This document shows, piece by piece, positions 1 to 5,422 of a stretch of DNA of 5,422 bases. Each line of letters opens with the position of its first letter. The first letter of the stretch is position 1. The translations under genes were made by a program, and so were the position numbers. The stretch is from Candidatus Omnitrophota bacterium (lineage in GTDB: Bacteria; Omnitrophota; Gorgyraeia; 2-01-FULL-45-10), in contig JAPLMI010000204.1 of the NCBI GenBank assembly GCA_026387115.1, positions 1-5,422 of the forward strand, read 5' to 3'. The notes under the pieces were generated by a model that saw nothing but the letters and a program-made list of their open reading frames with translations, did not search any database and had not been told where the DNA came from.

Positions 1-2690
1 CTCTTTCAGCCATAAAGAAAGGGTATTCATTTGTCATATTGAGTGACAGAGGCGCCGATGAAAAACACGCCGCCATACCTAGCCTTCTTGCTGCGGCGAC
101 TCTGCACCAGCACCTGGTCAATAAATCCGCGAGAACCCATATAGGGATTATGATCGAGAGCGCTGAGCCCAGAGAAGTTCACCATTTCGCGCTTCTCTTC
201 GGATACGGCGCAGATTGTATCAACCCTTATCTTGCCTATGATGCGGTGCGATATCTGGCAAGAGAAGGTGAATTAGAAATAGGCCAGGATGATGCGGTTC
301 GCAATTATCGAAAAGCCGTCAATAAGGGAATATTGAAAATACTTTCAAAGATGGGAATATCGACTTTGCAAAGTTACCGTGGTGCCCAGATATTCGAAGC
401 CCTTGGCCTGAATGACGAGGTTATAGAGAGGTCTTTCACCGGAACATCATCGCGAATAGGAGGGGCGGGATTTGATGTGATTGCAAAGGAAACGCTATTA
501 CGTCACAAGTCCGCCTATCCTGATAGAGGCGAATCCTTTGAGCCGGATCTTTCCAGCGGGGGAATCTATCAGTGGAAAAGGGACGGGGAGTATCATCTGT
601 GGAATCCCGAGTCCATAGCGCTACTACAGGATTCTGTAAGGAGCGGCGACTACAAAAGATATAAAGAATTTGCTCGACTAATAAACGATCAGACAAGCCA
701 CCCCACTACGTTACGGAGTCTTTTTAAATTTGCCGAGGGAAAGACGATTCCAATGGAGGAGGTTGAGTCGGCGGATGAGATAGTTAAAAGGTTCGTGACT
801 GGAGCTATGAGTTTTGGCTCGATCAGCAAGGCGGCGCATGAAACGCTGGCCATCGCTATGAATAGACTGGGCGCCAAATCCAATACAGGGGAAGGCGGAG
901 AAGATCCTGCGCGTTTTACTCCGCTGGCAAATGGGGATTCCAAAAGAAGCGCGATAAAACAGGTAGCGTCGGGCAGGTTTGGTGTTACGATAAATTATCT
1001 TGTTAATGCCGATGAATTGCAGATAAAAATTGCGCAGGGCGCAAAGCCGGGTGAGGGAGGGCAGCTTCCCGGCTATAAAGTGAGCGAGATAATAGCGAAG
1101 ACAAGATACACGACGCCAGGCGTTACTCTGATTTCGCCTCCGCCTCATCATGATATATATTCGATCGAGGATCTAGCGCAGCTTATCTTTGATCTTAAAA
1201 ACGCCAACCCCAAGGCCCGTGTCAGCGTAAAGCTAGTATCGGAGATCGGCGTAGGCACTGTAGCCGCCGGTGTAGCGAAAGGCCACGCCGATATGATACT
1301 GATTTCAGGAGGTGATGGCGGAACAGGCGCTTCCCCGCGCAGCTCCATTATGCACGCCGGCCTTCCGTGGGAGCTCGGCCTTTCTGAAACACACCAGACC
1401 CTTGTATTGAATAACCTACGGTCACGTGTCAGGCTTCAGGCCGATGGCCAAATGAGAACAGGCCGTGATGTTGCCATAGCGGCAATGCTGGGCGCGGAGG
1501 AATACGGTTTTTGCACTTCAGCGCTCGTGGTTATAGGATGCGTCATGTTGAGGCATTGCCACTTAAATAACTGCGCGGTGGGGATAGCGACTCAGGACCA
1601 GATTTTGGAGGACAATTTCAAAGGCAAGGTCGAATATCTTATAAGATATTTTCACTTCGTCGCCGAAGAGCTGAGAGAGATAATGGCAAACCTCGGCGTG
1701 CGGACCGTCAATGATTTAATAGGCCGGACGGATCTTCTCAAGATAAATAACAGCATCTTGCCCTGGAAAGCAAAGAGCATAGACTACTCCAAAATTCTTT
1801 ATAAACCGGCCGTTTCAGAGGATGTTGGCATATTCTGTCAGGTAAAGCAGAATCATGCGACGAGCGATGTCATGGATGTCGCCTTGATGAAGTTAGCGGA
1901 GCCCGCCCTTAAAAGGACCAAAGCCCTAAAGATCGATATGGCTATCGCGAACACCGATCGCGCTACAGGAGCGATGCTTAGCGGAGAGGTCTCGAGGCGC
2001 TACGGTGAAGACGGTCTCCAGGAAAACGCTATCCATTGCAAATTCAAAGGCATCGCCGGACAAAGCTTCGGCGCTTTTCTGGCGAAAGGAATTACTTTTG
2101 AACTCGAAGGAATGGCGAATGACTATGTAGGCAAAGGTATTTCCGGCGGGAAGATGATCATATATCCCCATAGGGAGTCAACCTATGAGCCATGTGAGAA
2201 TATCGTAATCGGAAATACGACTTTTTATGGCGCTATATTAGGCGAAGCTTACATAAATGGCATGGCCGGAGAGCGTTTTTGCATCAGGAACTCAGGCCTT
2301 TACGCCGTTGTCGAAAGTGTCGGCGACCATGGCTGTGAGTATATGACGGGCGGAAGAGTAATAGTTTTGGGAAAGACGGGTAGGAATTTCGCCGCCGGCA
2401 TGTCTGGCGGGATAGCCTACGTGTATGATATAGAGAATATTTTTGAAAACAAATATAATTCAGAAATGGTAACTCTCGAAAAAATTGAAGAGGACGATAA
2501 GGATCTTATAAAACGCTTATTAAATAACCATTATAGATATACAAAGAGCGCTAAAGCCAGAAAGGTGTTGGAGGACTTTGACGAAGAGATTAAACATTTT
2601 GTAAAAGTAATGCCCATAGAATATAAGCGTATTTTGGAGGGCAAAGGAATAGAGGAGAAAGAAGGATTGGCGGAGGTGTTGGATGGGTGA
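1..2690 (+). CDS. gltB: Glutamate synthase large (alpha) subunit, 5'-truncated by window edge
   Basis: This is the large subunit of NAD(P)H-dependent glutamate synthase (GOGAT). It hydrolyses glutamine, channels the ammonia and adds it to 2-oxoglutarate at an FMN site. The frame is open from base 3, with family-typical sequence (ILSDRG, then AAIPSLLA) before the TTG at 39, so that TTG is not the start. About 895 codons are visible, against roughly 1500 in full-length GltB; the N-terminal glutaminase domain lies upstream of the window. Visible in order: the end of the central domain; the FMN/2-oxoglutarate synthase domain (about 700-1700) with MSFGSIS, NTGEGGEDP, AKPGEGGQLPG and ISGGDGGTGASP; the 3Fe-4S cysteines in CX5CX4C spacing (codons at 1539, 1557, 1572); and the C-terminal glycine-rich GXGXG beta-helix (about 1950-2450). 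All expected motifs are intact, with no frameshift. The last 8 bases overlap gltD, indicating one operon with translational coupling. Confidence 0.97.
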   Translation, partial: LSAIKKGYSFVILSDRGADEKHAAIPSLLAAATLHQHLVNKSARTHIGIMIESAEPREVHHFALLFGYGADCINPYLAYDAVRYLAREGELEIGQDDAVRNYRKAVNKGILKILSKMGISTLQSYRGAQIFEALGLNDEVIERSFTGTSSRIGGAGFDVIAKETLLRHKSAYPDRGESFEPDLSSGGIYQWKRDGEYHLWNPESIALLQDSVRSGDYKRYKEFARLINDQTSHPTTLRSLFKFAEGKTIPMEEVESADEIVKRFVTGAMSFGSISKAAHETLAIAMNRLGAKSNTGEGGEDPARFTPLANGDSKRSAIKQVASGRFGVTINYLVNADELQIKIAQGAKPGEGGQLPGYKVSEIIAKTRYTTPGVTLISPPPHHDIYSIEDLAQLIFDLKNANPKARVSVKLVSEIGVGTVAAGVAKGHADMILISGGDGGTGASPRSSIMHAGLPWELGLSETHQTLVLNNLRSRVRLQADGQMRTGRDVAIAAMLGAEEYGFCTSALVVIGCVMLRHCHLNNCAVGIATQDQILEDNFKGKVEYLIRYFHFVAEELREIMANLGVRTVNDLIGRTDLLKINNSILPWKAKSIDYSKILYKPAVSEDVGIFCQVKQNHATSDVMDVALMKLAEPALKRTKALKIDMAIANTDRATGAMLSGEVSRRYGEDGLQENAIHCKFKGIAGQSFGAFLAKGITFELEGMANDYVGKGISGGKMIIYPHRESTYEPCENIVIGNTTFYGAILGEAYINGMAGERFCIRNSGLYAVVESVGDHGCEYMTGGRVIVLGKTGRNFAAGMSGGIAYVYDIENIFENKYNSEMVTLEKIEEDDKDLIKRLLNNHYRYTKSAKARKVLEDFDEEIKHFVKVMPIEYKRILEGKGIEEKEGLAEVLDG
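2672..2678 (+). promoter_or_regulatory. Ribosome binding site of gltD inside gltB
   Basis: GGAGGTG lies within the last codons of gltB, 4 bases before the ATG at 2683 (6 bases from the GGAGG core). It is a near-ideal Shine-Dalgarno sequence and fixes the gltD start inside the gltB reading frame. Confidence 0.85.
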
Positions 2691-4083
2691 TCCAAAAGGT
2701 TTCTTAAAATATAAGAGACAAGCCGCCGCTTATAGGCCTGTGTGCGAGCGCATAAAAGATTATAGTCCTGTTTTCACTCGCCGTTCAAATAAAGAATCCC
2801 AAGAGCAGGCCTCAAGGTGCATGGATTGCGGGACTCCGTTCTGCCATTGGGGTTGTCCCATTGGAAGCTATATTCCAGAATGGAACGATCTCGTATTTAC
2901 AGGTCAATGGAGAAAGGCTTTCGAACTATTAGACCAAGCGAATAATTTTCCTGAAATTACAGCCAGGATATGTCCGGCACAGTGCGAATATGCATGCGTT
3001 TTAGGTATAAATGACGACCCAGTGACTATAAGGGAGAATGAACTCGCGATAGCTGAACGTGCTTTTGAAATGGGTTTTATAAGACTTCATCTGCCGCATA
3101 CTCGCACAGGTAAGAAAGTCGCCATTATAGGCTCGGGGCCAAGCGGGTTATCCTGCGCCTCACAGTTAAATAAAGCAGGCCATGAAGTAACAGTCTTTGA
3201 GCGCGATGCCTTAGTCGGAGGCCTGCTTCGTTACGGTATACCAGATTTTAAACTAGAAAAATGGGTTGTGGACAGGCGCGTTAATATTTTGAGCGACGAG
3301 GGTATCAAGTTCAGAACGAGTCTTAACGTCGGAGACGATTATTCGGTTTCCAGGCTGCTTAAAAATTTTAACGCTATCTGCCTTGCGGGAGGCTCGCGTG
3401 TTCCGCGAGATTTGAATATAGAAGGCAGAGAATTGAGCGGCATATATTTTGCGATGGATTACCTTGTTCAAGCTAATAGGAGGGTAGCCGGCGAAAGGAT
3501 CCCGCATAATAAATTAATCGATGCCAGAGGCAAGAAGGTGCTGGTGATAGGAGGCGGCGATACCGGTTCCGACTGTGTGGGAACTGCTAATAGACAAGGC
3601 GCTTCATGCGTCGTTCAGATAGAACTTCTTCCCAAACCTCCCGAATGCCGAACCGATGACTATCCTTGGCCTGGTTATCCCATGTTGTTAAAAACTTCCA
3701 CAAGCCACGAAGAGGGCACGGTCGGGCGAAAATGGTCGGTCTTGACAAAGAAATTTATAGGAAAAAGCGGAAATGTCGAAAAGATACTATGTGCACAGGC
3801 TGGGGGAAGTGAGTTTGAGATAGAAGCGGATTTAGTGATACTTGCCATAGGTTTTACACAGCCTGAGAAGAAGGGGCTCATTACAGAATTAGAGTTAAGG
3901 TTGGATGATCGCGGCAATATAAAGACCGACAACTTTTTCATGACATCGAAAAAAGGAATTTTTGCCGCTGGCGATATGAAAAGGGGCCAGTCTCTTGTTG
4001 TTTGGGCGGTTTCTGACGGCCGCCGTGCCGCGCATTATATCGACAGCTATCTTATGGGCTCGACACGCCTGCCAGATGTATAA
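2683..4083 (+). CDS. gltD: Glutamate synthase small (beta) subunit
   Basis: This is the FAD- and Fe-S-containing subunit that oxidises NAD(P)H and passes electrons to the FMN of GltB. At 466 residues it has the usual family length (about 470). The N-terminal ferredoxin-like part has two cysteine groups: C46, C49, C54, C58, and C97, C101, C105 in ICPAQCEYAC, with the conserved IPEWNDLV and NNFPE between them. These would bind 4Fe-4S clusters. Next comes the FAD Rossmann motif GSGPSG (150-155) with VGGLLRYGIPDFKL behind it. The NAD(P)H-binding motif GGGDTGSD is at 290-297, and the C-terminal FAD contact AAGDM is at 429-432, followed by VVWAVSDGRRAA. The start is the ATG behind GGAGGTG, 8 bases inside gltB. 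Similar subunits occur in PreT/DPD and related oxidoreductases, but adjacency to gltB makes GltD the best call. I cannot tell NADH from NADPH preference. No GC-rich terminator follows the stop. Confidence 0.97.
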   Translation: MGDPKGFLKYKRQAAAYRPVCERIKDYSPVFTRRSNKESQEQASRCMDCGTPFCHWGCPIGSYIPEWNDLVFTGQWRKAFELLDQANNFPEITARICPAQCEYACVLGINDDPVTIRENELAIAERAFEMGFIRLHLPHTRTGKKVAIIGSGPSGLSCASQLNKAGHEVTVFERDALVGGLLRYGIPDFKLEKWVVDRRVNILSDEGIKFRTSLNVGDDYSVSRLLKNFNAICLAGGSRVPRDLNIEGRELSGIYFAMDYLVQANRRVAGERIPHNKLIDARGKKVLVIGGGDTGSDCVGTANRQGASCVVQIELLPKPPECRTDDYPWPGYPMLLKTSTSHEEGTVGRKWSVLTKKFIGKSGNVEKILCAQAGGSEFEIEADLVILAIGFTQPEKKGLITELELRLDDRGNIKTDNFFMTSKKGIFAAGDMKRGQSLVVWAVSDGRRAAHYIDSYLMGSTRLPDV

Positions 4084-4124
4084 GATATCAAAAAAGGTTA
4101 CCAAAACGATATTGTTTTTACTTG

Positions 4125-4130
4125 TATAAT
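4125..4130 (+). promoter_or_regulatory. Candidate promoter -10 box for the GAF-ANTAR operon
   Basis: TATAAT is a perfect sigma70-type -10 hexamer, 41 bases after the gltD stop. It would start transcription near 4137, shortly before the leader hairpins, giving a terminated leader RNA of about 105 nt. The -35 side is poor: no TTGACA-like hexamer lies 16-18 bases upstream, and the TTGTTT at 4112 is only 7 bases away. The promoter may therefore need an activator. The placement just ahead of an attenuator is the main support. Confidence 0.45.
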
Positions 4131-4153
4131 ACAGAGGCATTAGGTTTAAGCAT

Positions 4154-4191
4154 AAGCACAGTGTAAGTGCTTTTGGTGAACAAAGGCGTTC
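4154..4191 (+). promoter_or_regulatory. ANTAR-type dual-hairpin antiterminator leader (P1 and P2)
   Basis: Two short stem-loops lie in tandem. P1 is AAGCAC (4154-4159) paired with GTGCTT (4167-4172), a 6-bp stem with a 7-base loop AGTGTAA. P2 is GAAC (4178-4181) paired with GTTC (4188-4191), a 4-bp stem with a six-base loop AAAGGC. A 5-base linker separates them. Known ANTAR targets (EutV, NasR and AmiR-like systems) are paired small hairpins whose hexaloops carry A at position 1 and G at position 4, placed just before or overlapping a terminator. Both loops here have A1 and G4, although the P1 loop is one base longer than usual. The 3' arm of P2 is part of the terminator's 5' arm, so the two folds exclude each other. 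The gene behind encodes an ANTAR protein, the likely ligand. Binding is inferred, not shown. Confidence 0.8.
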
Positions 4192-4244
4192 TTGGCCCGA
4201 TTATCAAAGGGCTCAAAAGAACGCCGTTTTTGTTTATTTTTTTT
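4185..4244 (+). terminator. Intrinsic terminator (attenuator) in the leader of the GAF-ANTAR operon
   Basis: The 5' arm GGCGTTCTT (4185-4193) pairs perfectly over 9 bp with AAGAACGCC (4217-4225). Inside it GCCC (4195-4198) pairs with GGGC (4209-4212), with a small asymmetric bulge between the two stems. The T-rich tract 4227-4244 (15 T in 18 bases) follows directly, as in a rho-independent terminator. It lies between a promoter-like element and a gene rather than only after a gene, and it overlaps hairpin P2, so it reads as a regulated attenuator. It could also stop read-through from gltBD. Confidence 0.9.
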
Positions 4245-4269
4245 ATCCGGCAGTGCTCAAAAATTAAGC

Positions 4270-4276
4270 AAGGCGG
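4270..4276 (+). promoter_or_regulatory. Ribosome binding site deciding the GAF-ANTAR start
   Basis: AAGGCGG stands 5 bases before the ATG at 4282 and is a one-mismatch Shine-Dalgarno sequence. It favours this ATG over the in-frame ATG at 4291 (14 bases away) and over the TTG at 4192, which lies inside the terminator stem. Confidence 0.6.
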
Positions 4277-4281
4277 ATTTT

Positions 4282-4986
4282 ATGGAAAGCATGAGTTACG
4301 AACAACAGATAAAAGCCTTATCTAAGATAAGCAAAGCCATTGCCTCGGAGTTATATTTAGAAGATATCCTCCGCCTCATTGTAGCCGTCACAGCTCAGCT
4401 TATGGGATCGAATATATGTTCCCTAATGCTTTTAAATGAAAAGACAAAAGAGCTCGCAATCCGAGCCACGCAGAGTATAAGCGAAGAATATAACAAAAAA
4501 CCACCGCTAAAGATAGGAGAGGGCATTGCGGGCAAGGTTGTCAAAGAAAACAAGCCCATAGCCGTTAAAGACGTTACGAAGGAGAAGGAATATAAGTACG
4601 GCGACATTGCGAAGAAAGAAGGATTGAAATCGCTTCTATGTGTCCCGTTGGCAATAAAAGATAAGGTGATAGGCGTGATCAACTGCTACACTCCTGAGCC
4701 GCACGACTTTACAGAAACCGAAATAGATGTCCTTACCTCAATAGCGAGCCAGGCGGCGATAGCCATAGAGAACACGGAACTTATGGTCAAAAGCCGGGTT
4801 ATACAAGAAGAACTAGAAACACGCAAAAGAATCGAGCGGGCCAAAGGCATTCTCATGAAGAGTGAAGGATTATCTGAAGAAGAAGCCTATCTTAAACTTC
4901 AGAAGTACAGTATGGATCACCGTAAGTCGATGAGAGAAGTTGCCGAGGCGATAATAATGGCAGCTGACATGAAAAAATCGAAATAG
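4282..4986 (+). CDS. GAF-ANTAR transcription antitermination regulator
   Basis: This is a 234-residue cytoplasmic regulator with two domains. Residues about 15-165 form a GAF sensor: EDILRLIV, the LKIGEGIAGKVV segment, the SLLCVPL strand, VIGVINCY, and a closing helix SIASQAAIAIEN. A charged linker helix (VIQEELETRKRIE) leads into a C-terminal ANTAR RNA-binding domain (about 172-228) with the hallmark AKGILM (187-192), LSEEEAY and MREVAEAII. ANTAR proteins prevent termination by binding paired hairpins in leader RNA, and such a leader lies directly upstream, so autoregulation is likely. There is no receiver domain or phospho-acceptor site, so the signal probably acts through GAF. Its ligand cannot be read from sequence, but the surrounding glutamate synthase genes suggest nitrogen status. 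It differs from NasR, which senses nitrate through a NIT domain. The open frame extends upstream to a TTG at 4192, but that extension lies in the terminator and is not coding. The Fis-like gene begins 15 bases after the stop. Confidence 0.93.
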   Translation: MESMSYEQQIKALSKISKAIASELYLEDILRLIVAVTAQLMGSNICSLMLLNEKTKELAIRATQSISEEYNKKPPLKIGEGIAGKVVKENKPIAVKDVTKEKEYKYGDIAKKEGLKSLLCVPLAIKDKVIGVINCYTPEPHDFTETEIDVLTSIASQAAIAIENTELMVKSRVIQEELETRKRIERAKGILMKSEGLSEEEAYLKLQKYSMDHRKSMREVAEAIIMAADMKKSK

Positions 4987-5001
4987 TTATGGTTGATTCT
5001 T

Positions 5002-5283
5002 ATGGATACACTAGATAAAAAAGAATGGGAGAAATCTAAGTTGCTGACCGAAGCTATTCTAGAAATCGAGGATTTCTTTCTACATGAAAAGGAGGGGAGA
5101 CTATATGATTTCTTAGTAGACGTAATCGAAAAACCGTTAATTGAGAATTTATTGGTTAAGACGGAAGGGAATCAGCTTAAAGCGGCAAAGATATTAGGGA
5201 TAAACCGCAATACCCTTCACGCCAAGATAAAGAAACTGGGAATCGATGTGGGATATTTTAAAAACGAAAGGAGAGTAAGATGA
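5002..5283 (+). CDS. Fis-like helix-turn-helix DNA-binding protein
   Basis: This 93-residue protein is close to the length of E. coli Fis (98). The second half matches the Fis/NtrC C-terminal fold: LYDFLVDVIEKPLIENLL (34-51) resembles the Fis dimerisation helices, then TEGNQLKAAKILGINRNTL (54-72) and a basic recognition helix ending HAKIKKLGI (73-81). GINRNTL is very near the GINRGTL of Fis. The N-terminal ~30 residues are charged and unassigned. There is no AAA+ domain or receiver, so it is a free-standing DNA-binding module, perhaps bending DNA or acting on nitrogen promoters. The start is uncertain: ATG 5002 is chosen, TTG 4993 (three residues more) is possible, and neither has a good Shine-Dalgarno sequence, suggesting coupling to the upstream gene. 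Its TGA overlaps the next ATG. It could equally be the detached DNA-binding part of an NtrC-like regulator. Confidence 0.88.
   Translation: MDTLDKKEWEKSKLLTEAILEIEDFFLHEKEGRLYDFLVDVIEKPLIENLLVKTEGNQLKAAKILGINRNTLHAKIKKLGIDVGYFKNERRVR
5267..5273 (+). promoter_or_regulatory. Ribosome binding site of the gene starting at 5280
   Basis: AAAGGAG lies 6 bases before the ATG at 5280. It is a strong Shine-Dalgarno sequence inside the last codons of the Fis-like gene and supports a genuine start with an ATGA stop/start overlap. Confidence 0.85.
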
Positions 5284-5422
5284 ATTTGCAAAGGCCGAAC
5301 GGAAATGACGCGACAAGAACCGTAAATCGCTCAAGGAGTGTTGTGCCCGGCTCAGGTATATGCTCGCGATGTATCGATGGATGCAAGGGAAATTGCGAGG
5401 TATTTAAGGCCTCATTTAGAGG
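5280..5422 (+). CDS. Cysteine-rich N-terminus, probable FMN-binding glutamate synthase-like protein (3'-truncated)
   Basis: Only the first 47 codons are visible; the gene runs off the window. The ATG overlaps the stop of the Fis-like gene (ATGA) and follows a strong AAAGGAG, so this is a real start in the same operon. A polar lead (NRSRSVVPGSG) precedes C28, C31, C35 and C39 in CX2CX3CX3C spacing (ICSRCIDGCKGNCEVFK), then ASFRG. That spacing could hold an Fe-S cluster. From memory, a cysteine-rich start with PGSG, CIDGC and FRG is typical of stand-alone FMN-binding glutamate synthase-related proteins of anaerobes and candidate phyla, which have the GltB synthase domain without the GltB layout. 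The nitrogen context agrees. The catalytic domain itself is not in the window, so another Fe-S oxidoreductase remains possible. Confidence 0.6.
   Translation, partial: MNLQRPNGNDATRTVNRSRSVVPGSGICSRCIDGCKGNCEVFKASFR

Noticed and set aside
39..41. TTG at 39 as the start of gltB
   Set aside because: The frame is open from base 3 with conserved GltB sequence before it, and the visible protein lacks the glutaminase domain, so the true start is upstream of the window.
436..1348. Several minus-strand open frames opposite gltB
   Set aside because: They are antisense to strongly conserved GltB motifs, resemble no family I recognise, and are best explained as shadows.
4084..4136. Sigma54-type (-24/-12) promoter ahead of the regulator operon
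   Set aside because: Expected for nitrogen genes, but no GG-N10-GC pattern resembling TGGCAC-N5-TTGCA is present.
4137..4152. A third leader hairpin around GCATTAGGTTTAAGC
   Set aside because: It pairs only with a bulged base and its loop lacks G at position 4; too weak to count as an ANTAR hairpin.
4192..4281. In-frame upstream extension of the GAF-ANTAR gene beginning at TTG 4192
   Set aside because: It lies in the terminator stem and T-tract, has no Shine-Dalgarno sequence and gives a low-complexity peptide unlike any GAF N-terminus; ATG 4282 with AAGGCGG is better.
4989..4991. ATG at 4989 as a start for the Fis-like gene
   Set aside because: It is in a different frame from the Fis-like protein.

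Overview
The window is a nitrogen-assimilation locus, with every recognisable gene on the + strand. The left three quarters carry the 3' part of gltB (glutamate synthase large subunit, 5' end cut by the window edge) and a complete gltD (small subunit), translationally coupled through an 8-base overlap. Together these make the NAD(P)H-dependent GOGAT enzyme, which turns glutamine plus 2-oxoglutarate into two glutamates.

About 200 bp of non-coding DNA follows gltD (4084-4281), and it is the most interesting part. It holds a consensus -10 box, two small consecutive stem-loops (P1 4154-4172, P2 4178-4191) and a strong intrinsic terminator (4185-4244) whose 5' arm swallows the 3' half of P2. This is the layout of a leader controlled by ANTAR-type RNA-binding antiterminators: stabilising P1-P2 blocks the terminator. 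The next gene (4282-4986) encodes a GAF-ANTAR protein, so the regulator appears to sit behind its own target RNA and probably controls its own operon.

Downstream, and apparently in the same operon, are a 93-residue Fis-like DNA-binding protein (5002-5283) and the start of a third gene (from 5280, ATGA overlap). The visible 47 residues of that third gene carry a CX2CX3CX3C cysteine cluster, which I associate from memory, with moderate confidence, with the N-terminus of stand-alone FMN-binding glutamate synthase-like proteins of anaerobes. The inferred picture is a conventional GltBD pair next to an attenuator-controlled operon encoding an RNA-binding regulator, a DNA-binding regulator and possibly a second GOGAT-type enzyme.

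Organism: a bacterium with moderate GC content by eye, frequent ATA isoleucine and AGA/AGG arginine codons, and clear Shine-Dalgarno sequences. Bacterial-type GltB/GltD, ANTAR regulation and a Fis-like protein together suggest a Gram-negative or candidate-phylum lineage (Omnitrophota-like would fit), but this is a low-confidence inference. No mobile elements, CRISPR arrays, tRNAs or rRNAs were seen.
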